Source of the DNA: Druceiella hillmani
Taxonomy: Eukaryota; Arthropoda; Insecta; Lepidoptera; Hepialidae
DNA: 64,000 bases
Reading direction: 5' to 3'
Assembly (NCBI GenBank): GCA_039881145.1
Contig: JAYKKI010000090.1
Span: 4,685,501-4,749,500, forward strand
Positions 13,801-25,639 of the stretch are shown here, in pieces. The first letter of the stretch is position 1; each line of letters begins with the position of its first letter. The position numbers and the translations under genes are program-made. The notes under the pieces are model-generated. The model worked only from the letters and a program-made list of their open reading frames with translations. It did no database searches and was not told the DNA's origin.

Positions 13801-16760
13801 ATTTTCTTATTACTGAAAGATGACATCAGCTGAACTCAGGAATGCTCTCGGAATTTACGCTCGGAAATGTATATGGTATGCGCTACTTTTGAATTATGTC
13901 GCATGATTTCTAAATAATTTCATTATATTTATTGATTTTCTTTTTAATGAAAACTAAATTACAATGTAAATGTAAGCAATTGAATTATTTAGATCTGTTT
14001 TTCTAAATAATATAAAGTTTTCTAGATAATTAAAAAGAAAAACCTCAAAAAATGGACTATCTGGAGTAAAGCAAGGGATAACTTTCATCTCAGTGGTCGT
14101 CAATGTAAATTTCAAGTGAATTTGGTCTTTGACCAGTAAAGTCGACCTAATTTTTTTTACAATAGCTGATTCTAACTCTTCATGATTACAAAATAAGTTA
14201 AATTCAGCAATAACTAGTAAGCGAAGAATTCAATTTTTTGACTTTACTTCTTAATACGGTTCCAATTACAAGTTAAAACAATAGATGTCACATATGGATC
14301 GAAGAAACTGTAACTTTTGGATCTAATCCACTTAACTTTTCTTCCGTTTTTTTAGCATTTAAGTTTAAATTTTTTAGTCGTATTATTAAAGAGCGTCATA
14401 GATTTGCACGTTCGGAAAGCTATCGTTTTGTCCGTTTAGGTGAGCACAAGCAAATAATAAGATCTGTAAGCATCGCATGTTACCTTCGAACTTTTTTTGC
14501 ATTTGAAAACATATATACATACATACATAAAGAGTCCTATATGTTTCGTGCTTGGTCACATAAATCATATTGATGAATATACAAAAGAAAACATTAAACT
14601 TATTGCTAGTGAGCATTCACCGTACGATAAGAAAATTCTTGTCTTGTAATCATTACATATTGGAGTATGAATCTTGTGTAAATAAAAAAACATTCTTCAA
14701 AAAATTATAGCCATTTGAGAAAATTCTTAAAACCCTAAATAAATATATTTCCCTAATAAATATTTTATAATTATTATATACCTAATAAATATAAGTTAAT
14801 CCAAATTTTTACGTGAAAATACTCTCAAGCTGCATTCTGTTTTGACACCTACAATTTATTTTGTATTGAGACCATCAGACAAATATCTTAGATAAAACAA
14901 AATTGTAAAAACTAAAGTCTTAAAGAATATATGACTTAATTGTGTAGTAATTCAAACGAAATATTTATTTTTATTATGTAACAACTGGATAGTCGTCGTC
15001 ACTATTTTCCTATTCAACAACGATTATGAATAATTTGTTAAAAAGCATCCTATGTCCTCTCGTTAGTTACAGAATTCTATGCAGAAATTTTTATAGTCAC
15101 ATAATGACCAAAATGTTACATAAAAGAAAGATTTTCTTTTATTTATCTTAATGATTTTGTTGCAAACTTCACATGCTACAGAAAGTTCAGGAGCTATGTA
15201 CGAATTAATGTGACTCGTCTAAATTAAGTTTACAGTTGTAGCTCGTCCATAATATTGTTATTCAATCTTACCTATAAGATATGACAAACATTTTATAATA
15301 ATGTTTGTGTCGAAACGAATAAATAGAACCAAAAGTCATAATCATAAATATCATGAATAGTTTTCAAGTGTTTTAAGTGAGACGTTATTTTTTCAAAATT
15401 TTGATTTTATTGTTTTCCTCAAAATACATTCTTCAGGACTAAAACTTATAACATTGGCAGCGAAAGTCAAGATAAAATATATAATAAAATCGAACGGATT
15501 TGGGCCAAAGGCATTTTAATCATAAAAACCAGGATTACACTTCTTACTTTTGATACTTACGTAACTAAAATATCAAACGTAAAAAAACTATTTTGTTACA
15601 AAAAAATATAAGTAATATTCTGAAAAGTTTGATAAAAATATTAAAATTTTCTCCTGTAAAAAACTTTTTCATGATTCAGCAACTTTTTGATATAGGGTTT
15701 TATTAATGCAAAAACAATTTCGATTAAATCTAAGATCATGTTCAAAATAGCTAACAAATAAATGCGAAATATATTCAAATAGATGTATTCTAAATGAAGT
15801 TACGTTGATGTAATAAAGTCTCCTAATGGTACTCCATAATCCTTCTATATGAAACATATATAGTTTTTTTTAACGAATTAGACAATAATTTCAGAGTTGC
15901 GAACATACAAGATTTAAAAAAAAACTTTTTCATTTGATCACAATTAAACGTAACAAGTATTTAATTAAAGTTATGATAAATTTAGAAAACGCAATAGAAA
16001 CGATTGAGCTATATTTATATAGATGACTACTTCTCCACCTGGAAAGACTACCAAATCCATTCGGGATGACTTAAAAACAAAGAATTCGGTTTGCTAAGCT
16101 GTTAAATATTATCCGCGATTCATAGAGCAATAATTCTGCTGGAACAGACGGGTCATTAATTAACCCTTTTACTGCTGCCGCTAGTGTAAGATATATAGAT
16201 GCCTTTTAGTCTCGACCTTGAATCAAGTACAAAATTAGTTTGGGGAATTTAGTACTTATCGGATTAATTTAAGTTTCCCTTGTCTTTGTCAAACTGTAAC
16301 TCGACAAGTTTCATCTAGATTTCATTACTTGAGATGAAGAATTTAAAAAAAAATTGCTTGCGAGTTACTCTCCCAACCTTAATATATAATAAAATCCATA
16401 ATACTAAAAAAATTCTAGTTTATTGATAGTGTGAAATTTTGTTGTTGGCTTATATAATTATATAAAAACTTGCCTCATTCTGTGATTAGTATCTTAGTAT
16501 TCCGTATATTAGGAGGAAAAACGGAACCCCAATAAGATTACACATGTGTAAACATAGATTCATTTTTCTGTCTGTCGCAATCGTTTTTCGAAGAAATTTT
16601 TCTTAAATACTTAAAAATTTACTTAGTGATTAAAACTATAACCTCACATTTATCTAAAAATTAAAACATGAAAATATTTATATGGAGATTTCAGAGCGGG
16701 CAAATAATTTCCTTTAATTTTATACCACTATATCGTTTAAAACCTAATTATGGAGATAAT
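13801..16760. other. AT-rich non-coding DNA
   Basis: About 3 kb without recognisable genes, transposon motifs or strong inverted repeats. Short frames on both strands look random. Confidence 0.55.
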
Positions 16761-16763
16761 TTT

Positions 16764-16823
16764 TTATAATTTTAACTAGAATATTGTTAGATACCTCTAA
16801 CAATATGCTAGTTAAAATTATAA
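16764..16823. repeat. 60-bp near-perfect hairpin
   Basis: Two 28-base arms beginning TTATAATTTTAACTAG and ending CTAGTTAAAATTATAA, with one mismatch and a 4-base TACC loop. The flanks show no obvious target-site duplication. It could be a minimal fold-back element or simply a palindrome. The very short loop and AT-rich stem argue against an ordinary microRNA precursor. Confidence 0.85.
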
Positions 16824-17820
16824 GTTGAAAAAAGTCTTCCATTTTCGAAAATATTTAGCCCATATATGAAAATAACAAACTTTCTAGAAACCATGTTAAA
16901 ATTTGTAAGAAAACTACAGCAAAAATTCCAGACTCCACAACTATTGGGAAATTGATGTCTTTCCGCCTGCGAAAGATTTACAAGACAATATATTCAGATG
17001 GTAAAAATTATATTTGCCTTTGCAAATGTTATAGTTTTAATAGAAATATCTACGAAGTAATTATTTAAAGTACTTGGTAGATATGTATTTATCTGTTGTA
17101 TATGTATCATGAGGTACAAGTACAGAAGTACGTAATAGTTTTTTCTTAAACTTTTAATGTATATTACTTAATTTCTTAGAGAACATTATGTTTATAATTA
17201 AAATGAAATAAAATTTTGTTAAATAACTTTCTTAACAACAAAAAATTAATTTCCGATATTGTCACGATATATGATAATGTAAATACTCCTATTATTTTTC
17301 ATATGATTTAATCAATAATCAACAATCACATCGTCTTATGTATTACACAGACGAACTACTTTAATAGGTGGATATTTCTGTGGTTGCTGACTTTTGTCGG
17401 ACAAGGTCTGTGGCCGACTTTCGGTCAACTCAAAGCATCCTCACTCTCCGTCCGAGCGCGTCCTCACTCTCCTTCCCCGCCCTAATTTTGAAATTTCTAA
17501 TCCAAAAATCATTAAAAAAAACAAAAAATATAAGTCATTAGGACGATATTTACAATTGAAAATTCGACTTTATGAAAATTCTTACATTCACCAACAATGT
17601 GTACCTTTAAGTGCGTACCCAATTGATTTGATGACGAGATAGCGATGGACACCATCTGACTCGCCCCCTTCATCGCCTGTGGCTGATATCGCCTGCATAT
17701 ACATGATCTCGTTACTGAGAATCTACTAATAGATCCATTATATGCGCTATTGAAGTGTGAAATTTAATAGAATGATGCTTATTTACCAGTGTAACATTTT
17801 ATATTGATACTTATTAAAAA
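16824..17820. other. Non-coding DNA with a pyrimidine-rich GC island
   Basis: Mostly AT-rich. At about 17375-17490 there is a GC-rich patch with a direct repeat of GCRTCCTCACTCTCC, and another CG-bearing patch at about 17640-17700. An open frame over them (17394-17642) has repeat-driven composition and no family I recognise. Confidence 0.4.

Positions 17821-17869
<49 letters not shown>
17821..17869. repeat. (TA)n microsatellite
   Basis: About 24 TA units with one early TG interruption. Confidence 0.95.
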
Positions 17870-17872
<3 letters not shown>

Positions 17873-18004
17873 ATTTATATTAGATCCGCCAATACTTTTC
17901 ATTTAATACCCATAACGAGAGAATTCTTATTAAAATATCGGCCATCTTAGAACATTCACTATATTCAATTTATAATATCACATACTCTATGTATTTCTTT
18001 AGAT

Positions 18005-18125
18005 GTCAAGTTACCTCTAAATGTAATTGAAATTGGTTCAGTAGTTAAGCCGTGATACTATCGAAAACAGATGGACAAACAAAAAAATCAATTTCGAATT
18101 TCCAATATTAGTGTGGATTTAACAT
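18005..18125 (+). repeat. dispersed insect repeat tail
   Basis: The order GAAATTGGTTCAGTAGTTAA, then CCGTGATA, then ACAGATGGACAAACAAA matches from memory the 'aaattggttcagtagttaa...gacagacagacaaa' tails found many times over in moth and other insect genomes. It is a degenerate single copy here; I cannot name the element. Confidence 0.5.
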
Positions 18126-18709
18126 TTATTCATTTACTCACTTCGCGATGATTATAATCATGCTTCATTTTTACGTAATTAAACTTGTGTGTTGTATGTC
18201 GTAATTATATTTGTACGTATGATTGGTAAATTTACTGTAGGCTTATAAGCTGATTGTAACGGTATTGTTATAGTTTCGTAATAGCAGGTCAGTAAAGTAG
18301 ATAAAATTTCATAAAAATACTAAGCCATTATAGTTTAAAGCTGTTATGACCGTAGCTTACATTTTCCAAAGGAAAGGGAAAATTAAAAATATTGCCGAAT
18401 AATGTTTGTTTGCTATGATACTATGACCGTAGAGACCCTAATTGCGGAGACGTAAACTAGCAAGAAACATTAAAGGGAAAACGCAATGGAGGGATGAAAC
18501 GGACTTCCGCGTTTGAAAATCTTACCAAAAAGAGGGGAAGTGACATGAAATCTGTGCCACTTTTTAGTTGAAAAAGCGCATTCTGCTTTATAAATTTCTG
18601 CTTATAATTCAATAATATCCGTCTACCCGTCCGCGTGTCACAGCTTTTTAGTGTACAAAGGATTGTTGTGAATTTTTTTGGAAAGACGTAGTCGAATTTT
18701 GTGAATACA

Positions 18710-18751
18710 CATTGAATATATTTGGCGTTAATTTTGTAGAAATTCATTATT
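18710..18751 (-). repeat. sequence shared with 47568-47609 in inverse orientation
   Basis: The reverse complement of this stretch (GAATAATGAATTTCTAC and on, to CAAATATATTCAA) recurs almost unchanged just outside the fold-back element at 47378-47567. Open frames starting in each copy both begin MNFYKINAKYIQ and then diverge completely, which marks shared repeat DNA and not related proteins. It is either part of a larger element or the common insertion target. Confidence 0.8.
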
Positions 18752-19000
18752 CACAATTAAATTAAAACTAAGTGATATTGCATTATTTCTACTTTTTTTA
18801 AGTTCTTTATCACGACCTAAGTTTCGTTGTATTACAACATTTTCAGGTGGGCTATTATATAAATGCTGTTGAAAGTTCCTAAGAAATCTTTGCTAAAAGC
18901 CCACCTGAAGATTTTGTAGTACAAAGAAAACCTAGGTCATGGTAAAGAAATTTAAAAAAAGTAGAAATAATACTACATCATGTGGTTTCATTTAATTGTG
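18752..19000. mobile_element. fold-back MITE, copy 1
   Basis: A 249-bp element whose two halves are inverted copies over about 100 bases. The left arm runs CACAATTAAAT, then TTATTTCTACTTT, TATCACGACCTAAGTTTCG and CAGGTGGGCT; the right arm is the complement with scattered changes. A shorter, related copy lies at 47378-47567. No coding capacity. A non-autonomous DNA transposon is the simplest reading; the superfamily is not determinable because no clear target-site duplication is visible. Confidence 0.8.
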
Positions 19001-20500
19001 ACTTGTGAATATATTTAATTACATATTTTTTAAAGATACTGGCGTTCAAAAATGGTAGCGACTATTACATATCTAATATACAATTATTACGCACCAGATG
19101 TGAATATAAGATTAAATTGTCTGACCAATTGTAAAGATTTGTTTATCGTAAACTTTATTTTAAAAAAATCACATTAAAATTATATGAGGTATTTCACCTT
19201 ATTATTGCAGTAGCAGGTATTGTAATGTTATTGTTAACAGTGAGATATTTCAAAAAAGTCTTTCCAATAACAAAAATAGATGAACAGACAAATATATTTT
19301 AAAATTATGTATTTTTATCAATAAACTTAAACAAATTTCAGCTTAGTGTTTAACTTCTTAGGCTACGAATACATTCATAGCCCTATTGGGCTATGAATGT
19401 ATTCATTTCGACGTATTCGTAGAAGTTGGGGATAATTTTTTTTCTAATTTAATATTAGAAAGTTAAAGTATTCTTGATTGTTTGTTATCTAACGACTCTG
19501 CACGCGTGGCACAATGTTACCATGAAAGCTTCATTTGCATGTTTATTAACAATAAATGGCTAAAGAAATGTCCATACTATTTATATAAGAACTGTTTATG
19601 ATTTTAATTATACCGTTTTAAAGTAGAATAATAGAATAATTCCCGTAAAATGAGTCTCGTTGTTTTACTTATTTATTATAAAAATGCCACGTCAAATTTT
19701 TATGTTATTCCAAAACGTTTGACATGTACAAACACCAATAGTACAATGGTTTGGAAGCACCACAACCATCACAACCAATTTTTGATAAAATTGACTTCGA
19801 CACAAAACTAATTAATTGTCAATCTTGAACTATTAAACAACTCCGCAATCGTATCCCTAAAACGATCAATGGAATAGAAAAAATTATTAAGATTGTGCGC
19901 CTTTGGAGATACTATGTTGACCAACGTAAAAGGTAAAAAACAAATGATCGCTGTAACATATTCGTGCCTCCTGCGTGATAGTCATGCACAAGAAGCGTTA
20001 CCAAAACCAAAACCAAAGTAATTATCAATATAAAAAAAAATGTCTTATAAAAAGCAATTCCCATGGAACAATACAACTTGAAGATGCCTTGGTACTTATT
20101 TTAAAATAAATTTATATTCTGTTAATGAAAATTTATAATAAAATTATACACTAACTCATCTGTCATTGATTACTCTCGTTCGTCACATTGACACTCGTCA
20201 TTGATTAAACCTATCGCATTATCAAACATCCACTTGGACAAAGCTGCGAACAAAAGCAATATTGTCAGTTATATAACACTTTTAAGTAGGACATAGTAAT
20301 ATGAAGACTTTTATGGTTATTTTCATCCTTCAATTTTCTTAACGCTTCACTTATTTTGATGAACGTCGACGTTGAGTTTCTCTAGACGATTTTTTTTTAA
20401 TCTTTATGATTACTATGGTTTTATTAATCAACATGGAGATGCTTTAATCAGTGCCAAAGGATAAAGTCTCCACACTGCAGCGACAGAATACATTATCTTG
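19001..20500. other. AT-rich non-coding DNA
   Basis: No gene recognised. Contains the perfect hairpin at 19367-19404. The stretch 19640-20230 has several CA-rich runs but no coding match that I can see on either strand. Confidence 0.5.
19367..19404. repeat. 38-bp perfect hairpin
   Basis: GAATACATTCATAGCCC and its exact complement flank a 4-base TATT loop. Looser complementarity (TACG near 19363, CGTA near 19415) extends it. Function unknown. Confidence 0.85.
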
Positions 20501-20504
20501 AGAT

Positions 20505-20765
20505 GATCCGAACATCATCTCAACCCCCGTGACGAGAGCCGTAACACGAAATGAATACCGCGTCGACGCGAGTGGAAGCCGTAAAGTTGAGCACGAGCTC
20601 CACCGCTCCCCGGCGGATGACTAAATTATGATAAGTTAAAATGTAAATTATAATTCGTCGTGAATATAAAGCAACACATCTTGAAGGAGTCACATTACAG
20701 CAGAAATCTCCCGAGATCTTAGCGCGTAGAAACGTCGAGGCCGCCATCTCATTGTTCCGTGGTAA
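20505..20765 (-). promoter_or_regulatory. CpG-rich island, candidate promoter/first exon
   Basis: About 250 bases far richer in G+C and CpG than the surroundings. On the minus strand it contains GAGATGGCGGCC, close to the vertebrate YY1 and fly Pho motif that can sit at or just after a transcription start with its ATG as initiator. A minus-strand frame opens there (MAASTFLRAKISGDF and on, 75 codons) and ends in a stop at 20520. I do not recognise the peptide. The island could be a promoter with first exon, a Polycomb-type element, or a fragment of a GC-rich repeat. Confidence 0.3.
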
Positions 20766-21300
20766 ATATGCACAAATGAATATGAAATATATTCATAGAT
20801 TCGATACATCTATAGTCGTTCTTTCATATATTTTTCAAATTACAAAACGTATACACTTAGTTATCAATGTTGTCACAATTAACACACATCTAAACCTATA
20901 AATAACATTAAAATATCTTTGATTTTAAAATAAATATGTGTAACCAAACTTATTTGCTTATCACCGTTTTTCTTTTTGTTTGTTTGATTTATGTCGGAAC
21001 CTTTTAAATCTGTACAGCTATTTTTAATAAACTTTTAAAAACGTATTAGAAGCTACAAACATGCATATTTTCATTTCAATATCTCGAAAGGCTAAGGAAA
21101 AGCCGCGTAAAAATCATTTTATGTTCCTGAAGTGATCGAAAGTCACATTAACATTTAAATCTTATTGTTCCAATCCGTGCAAAGCTAAAACTTGCCACTA
21201 TTTCAAGACATACAATAAATAAATTAAGTCTAAATGTAAATAATTAACGAAAAATGCAAACTTAATGTCGAAAATAGCTTTTTGGACCGAATTTGGAAAT
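20766..21300. other. AT-rich non-coding DNA
   Basis: I see no gene, strong repeat or regulatory cluster here. Confidence 0.5.
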
Positions 21301-21314
21301 ATTTTTTTTATTTT

Positions 21315-21420
21315 TAACCGACTTCAAAAAAGGTAAGTTCTTAGTTCAATTAGGTATTTTTAGGGTCTTTACCTCGATCTGTGTCCATCTTTTAGTCTGA
21401 CACAGACGATTTCTTTTTTT
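21315..21420 (-). repeat. dispersed insect repeat (AACCGACTTCAAAAAAGG type)
   Basis: AACCGACTTCAAAAAAGG followed by a TTCTTAGTTCAATTAGG block matches the end of a repeat I know as abundant in Lepidoptera and other insects ('aaccgacttcaaaaaaggaggaggttctcaattc'). Copies of the same family in this window lie at 56140-56395 and, inverted, at 59085-59340. The parent element is uncertain. Confidence 0.65.
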
Positions 21421-21689
21421 TCAGAAATAATATGACATAGGAACTTGCAATTTAGAAAAATCTTATTAACCCATGTATGTTTCTCCAGCAATTTTAAAAA
21501 ATATTGTCATCAAGAATTGAAGTAGGGTTAAATATTCTTTCAAAATGTTAACTAAATATTTTGTAACAATTGAGATATCATTGTTATAAGACTATGTATC
21601 CTTAAATGTTTGTAAGTGCCTAAATTTGTACTGAATGTCACACTCATCGTGCTACCTAAACCTGTCAGCCTATTCGTAACTGACAGGTT

Positions 21690-22160
21690 ATAGAGAGCAA
21701 TTCAGAATAAATTATTAGAAAATATTTTAGATATTTATGGATCAGGAGAGTTTAACCTAAAAATTATTAATGAAACAATTATTTGAAATCCAATTACCGT
21801 TTAATAAAAAGAATTTCACAAGAATTTATCAGAAAGTATCTTTGGTAAACAGGTTTTAATATGAAAATTGTGTATGAAGCAATTATTTGGAATTAATTTA
21901 TTATTTATTAAAATGAAATTGAAAAGTATTTAATAGAGAATATTTGAGACTTGCATACATTAAGAATATTTAACCTGAAAATGAAATGTGAAGGAATTAT
22001 TCGAAGTTCAGAAGAAATAGAAAAAAGTAATTACGTACCATGATAGTTTAATCTGAAAATTACGACCAAGGTAATTGCTACGATTACAGTCGACATATAA
22101 CACTAAAGGATTTCAGAAGAAATTGGTAGAAAATATAAATAAAGGATACGCTAAAGGTTC
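21690..22160. repeat. degenerate ~105-bp tandem array
   Basis: A block like TTTAACCTGAAAATT followed by GAAGCAATTATTTGGAAT recurs at about 21751, 21855, 21969 and 22047. Between copies a second block of the CAGAAGAAATTGGTAGAAAAT type recurs at matching places. Spacing is about 104, 114 and 78 bases, so units vary in length. No coding function is visible. Confidence 0.55.
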
Positions 22161-22199
22161 TAGCCAGAAAACATTAGCGAACAATCGACTGTAACAGCG

Positions 22200-22729
22200 C
22201 TATATGATGTGCAAGATAAGATGCAAAACATAACCTACGCTAGACCGTGAAAGAAGCCAAAATATTATATCCGCCCAACCGACGATGAGAGACGCACCTA
22301 ATATTCCACATCCAACAAAATAAAAATGCTGAGTAAGAAAATTCATTTATCAAAAGTTTTTCTTTAGAAGAAATCACGAATAAAATGGAAATTCTATATC
22401 ATCCATCCATCAAATCCATATACATATTAAAAGTTTGAAAATCGATGTCGCTATCTCAAAAGAAAAGTTTTACGAACTAGAAAATGGAGTTTTGGTTCTC
22501 AGAAAATTGCTGATTTTACTCAACACGCCGATATTAATGAACACCTGACAACAACAAAGAAGGCAATGTTGAAAAAGGCGAAGCTATCAATGAAACAACA
22601 TAACTGGTCTTTCGAGTACAAAAGTTAAGGTCGGGCGAGAATACGCAACAAAAACGGAAACCTGTATTATTGATCAAGAATATTAATGAAGTCGTGAAGA
22701 CATTGGCGTTAGTTAATGGAAAAAAATCA
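22200..22729. other. unassigned stretch beside LINE fragment
   Basis: Plus-strand frames read Lys- and Asn-rich peptides such as RIRNKNGNLYY that faintly resemble linker segments of RTE-type elements, but neither frame nor order holds. I leave it unassigned. Confidence 0.3.
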
Positions 22730-23490
22730 TATACTATAAATGTTTTATGTGCGATAAAGGCAAATGTCTTAATTGCAGTTAATCCGTGTTTTGATTTTTC
22801 GAAGTTCTAATTGAACTTTCAAAAGTCCATACCAATTATTGTTATAAAATAAGAGAAAGCTACCACCTTAGAATCATCTGCGAATGTTGTCATCTTTCCT
22901 GTAATATGAAGCCTGAGCATCTCGGTTCCGTAAATTAGGAATAATGTCTATGCATGCATATTTCTTTCTGAGATACCATAAATAATAGTTTGAGTTTTGT
23001 CAATATCGTCATTTGTATTTGCTCTCTTCATATAGCTTATGAAGTAGCTGATGAAAAAAATTTACATTTTGCCACCTATACGGTTGTTCTAAACCTTCTA
23101 AAAACATAATCCTTGAGATACTGATATAAACAATTTTGAAGCTCAAGCAACGCAGCTGCACATTTTTCGTTCCTGTTTACATTCCATATAGTTAACAACA
23201 GTCAATACTACATCATCCGTTCCTTTTCTCCTCCTAAATCCGTAATGGTCCTCGAAACGTATTTGATTATTCTCCAAGTACTTAACTCCGTTTATGTACC
23301 AATTTTTCAACGAATTTACCAAATACGTTCAACGGTTCGGTTTTGCAACTATCTTTAAAGAATAGTACGAAACTTTAAAGAATAGTACCTTAAATCTGCT
23401 TACAAAAACATGGCAATGTAGAAGACCGAGATACAGCAATCTCTTTGTCTATACATTTAATTAGTCCCCTGTCCAGTCCATCTGACCCAA
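22730..23490 (-). pseudogene. LINE reverse transcriptase fragment (Jockey/CR1/R1-like)
   Basis: Reading the minus strand from the high end, broken pieces of a non-LTR reverse transcriptase appear in order. First is SDGLDRGLIKCIDKEI, the 'GPDGI...LK...EI' block, then KYLENNQIRFEDHYGFRRRK with GTDDVVLTVVNY, the 'QyGFRkgrsT.dA' finger block, then LFLIYGTEM followed by TFADDSKVV. The last is the catalytic FADDT motif with both Asp residues kept. Weak traces of the thumb (KTFIVYDF) follow. Stops (after ENRT, CVA and near MHA) and frameshifts break it, so it is dead. It would have copied its own RNA at a nicked genomic target. No endonuclease or ORF1 is recognisable next to it. Class is confident; clade is not. 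Confidence 0.85.
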
Positions 23491-23702
23491 ACGAGAAATA
23501 AAATTAAACCTAAATTGATATAATATAAATGATTTTTTTTCATCTAGGAGAATTTTATACAGCAAAATATTGAATATATTTTAATAGGTTAGTGTATATG
23601 AAAATGAGTGGTATTTTTTTTTATATCATCTTTTATTCTATTGCCAATAAATGAGTAACAGAATACCTATGTGACAATACGTACATAATATGTATGCTAC
23701 GA

Positions 23703-23705
<3 letters not shown>

Positions 23706-23755
<50 letters not shown>
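23706..23755. repeat. (TA)n microsatellite
   Basis: About 25 uninterrupted TA units. Confidence 0.95.
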
Positions 23756-23758
<3 letters not shown>

Positions 23759-24341
23759 CGTATACATATTTGTGTTTGTATTAAGATTACACCTAGTATT
23801 ATACATCATATCACCCAAAAATACCTGCTATAGACGAATGGACACTGACATGAGGCACTCAAAAACCGACCTAAAGGCTAATTTGGTGGGTGCATCTTAA
23901 ACAGGACACACAGGCAATCGTAATCCCTATTTATTCTCCATATTATTTTATTATATTTTTCGAAATACAGGTAGAACCTGTATAAATATACTTTTACGGG
24001 AAATTATATTTTTTACGTAATATTTATTAAAAAAATTAGCCCAACCAAGAAATGTTTCTATTAATTAATTTTATTTCATAAATAGCTATTCTTGAGTTCG
24101 GTTAACATAACGTTACAATAGGCAAATGGAATAGTATGTTCAAGTTATTACCCTCATATACCCAACCTTCTACCGTAAACGACAGCTGCCATATCATTTG
24201 CCGTTATGTACTGAAGGCTCTTGACATATGTGGTTACAACAAATGGGATGATTTTTATCTAAAAGCAAAATAACTTGTGTACCTGATGCTACTATTTATG
24301 TGTTTGTATTCTATTACCTAACAATATAATATGATCTATGA
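23756..24341. other. non-coding DNA
   Basis: I see no coding homology or repeat between the two TA microsatellites. Confidence 0.5.
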
Positions 24342-24342
24342 A

Positions 24343-24383
<41 letters not shown>

Positions 24384-24388
24384 TATAA

Positions 24389-24440
<52 letters not shown>
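24342..24440. repeat. interrupted (TA)n microsatellite
   Basis: TA runs with two interruptions (ATGTATA near 24364 and AAATGTA near 24388), about 99 bases in total. Confidence 0.95.
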
Positions 24441-24443
<3 letters not shown>

Positions 24444-24811
24444 CAGTGAACTCGAAATTTTGATTATAAAGCTTTTACTAGAGATATTTAACCGAAAAAA
24501 ATATAACACAAGAAGTTGCGATCGCTGCCTACCAAGTTGTTTTCCAACAAGCGACTAGTAGTTTCAGACCTGTCAAGTCCAAAAATGCTATTAAAAGTTA
24601 AATTTCTTGTTCTGAGGTAGCGCAGAACTTGCAATTTGTAACTTACAAAATTGCCAATATAAAAAATGAAACAATGGGATAGATAAAAGCCAGTATGAGT
24701 AATATAAAATCAATTATTAGGCAAAGCTATCTATAATATTATTCTTTCTCTTTTTTTATCACTAGTTAACTACCTGTGGAGATATTTAGTTCCTTGACTA
24801 AAACGATGCTG

Positions 24812-24865
24812 TATGAAATAATGACCCACAGCATTGATGCTGTGGGTCATTATGCATTATTTCAT
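24812..24865. repeat. perfect hairpin with nested second stem
   Basis: AATGACCCACAGCAT and its exact complement flank a 2-base TG (24820-24851). Outside these, ATGAAATAATG at 24812-24822 pairs with CATTATTTCAT at 24855-24865, overlapping the inner stem by three bases. The GC-rich inner stem stands out here. It sits just beyond the end of the antisense RTE-like fragment. Confidence 0.85.
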
Positions 24866-24929
24866 GCCCAACAGTTTGGAGTCTCGATAATTATTTCCAC
24901 AGTTAATTATTTCCGTCCACAGTTAACGA

Positions 24930-25548
24930 TGGTTTTGGTTCATCTTAGATGAGGGTTTTGGTTTGATCTAGAGTCAGCCGTTGATTTTGAAAATATTCAC
25001 TAATGTGATTAATCCATGTTGTCCTAGATACTGTTCATTATACTTTCCAGGAGGTCGATCTTTCTCCTCCGAAAAACTTAAGTGGTAAACCATCCAGTTT
25101 CATTGGACAAACGTGACCAAACCTACATACCCATCACCTTCGGATTAAGTTGGCGATTGTTGGTTAATTTTCACAGTCCAGTTGAATTTTTTTGTTCCGT
25201 ATATAATCAGGATGCGTCACTCGTAAGATTTGTAAAGTCAAGTAAAAAATCTCGATTTTTTTAAAATCCTCCTTCGATAACACCCAGGTTTTAGATTCAT
25301 AAAGGAGAATAATTGTTCAGTTCGACAGAATAAATATTCTTAATAGGCTGAGCTTGGTCCTGAGAGAAATCTTACCTTACTTCCAAATGGACTGTTTGAG
25401 TTAGGCCAACTCTCTTTCTGCCGAGCCAATCCTGTTGGGAATCTCATAGGTAGTCACCACTTTCTTCTTCCGCACTAATAATCCATTGTATTTGAAGTTT
25501 AGTACTTCCTCTACTGAAACTTCTCCTAGATGGACAACACTTTTAAAC
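24930..25548 (-). pseudogene. RTE-like ('craniofacial-2-like') retroelement C-terminal region
   Basis: Joined across frameshifts, the minus strand gives the familiar order of the C-terminal part of RTE-like reverse transcriptases. VEEVLNFKYNGLLV is the 'v..FkYLGs.v' block, then RIGSAERELA, ISLRTKLSLLRIFILS, and LLYESKTWVLSKEDFKKIE, the 'LLYGcEtWvltk.d..ki' block. RRWVCRFGHVCPMK, the 'RrlrWfGHv.RM' block, follows, and LTLDQTKTL near the end. Stops and frame changes are frequent, so it is non-functional. The catalytic FADD part is not present. It runs opposite to the LINE fragment that begins about 90 bases to its right, so the two came from separate insertions. Confidence 0.85.
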
Positions 25549-25639
25549 CGTCTGTGGGTATTCACCTTGGAATTACGTTAATAACTTTTAAAACCGCCAT
25601 TTTTTCGACCGATTTCTGGAATATATAGAAGATTCTACT

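Noticed and set aside
18457..18747. 96-codon minus-strand frame sharing MNFYKINAKYIQ with a frame at 47572-47859
   Set aside because: The shared start is 42 bases of repeat flanking two fold-back MITEs. Beyond it the two frames have nothing in common, so they are not homologous proteins.
22480..22720. possible LINE endonuclease linker or ORF1 piece
   Set aside because: Lys/Asn-rich peptides such as RIRNKNGNLYY look suggestive but do not hold a frame or the expected motif order.
24342..24440. long TA tracts as functional matrix-attachment or cruciform sites
   Set aside because: Similar tracts occur about every 6 kb with no fixed context; they look like ordinary microsatellites.
25082..25264. 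60-codon plus-strand frame
   Set aside because: It lies antisense to the RTE-like fragment with FGHVCPMK on the minus strand.
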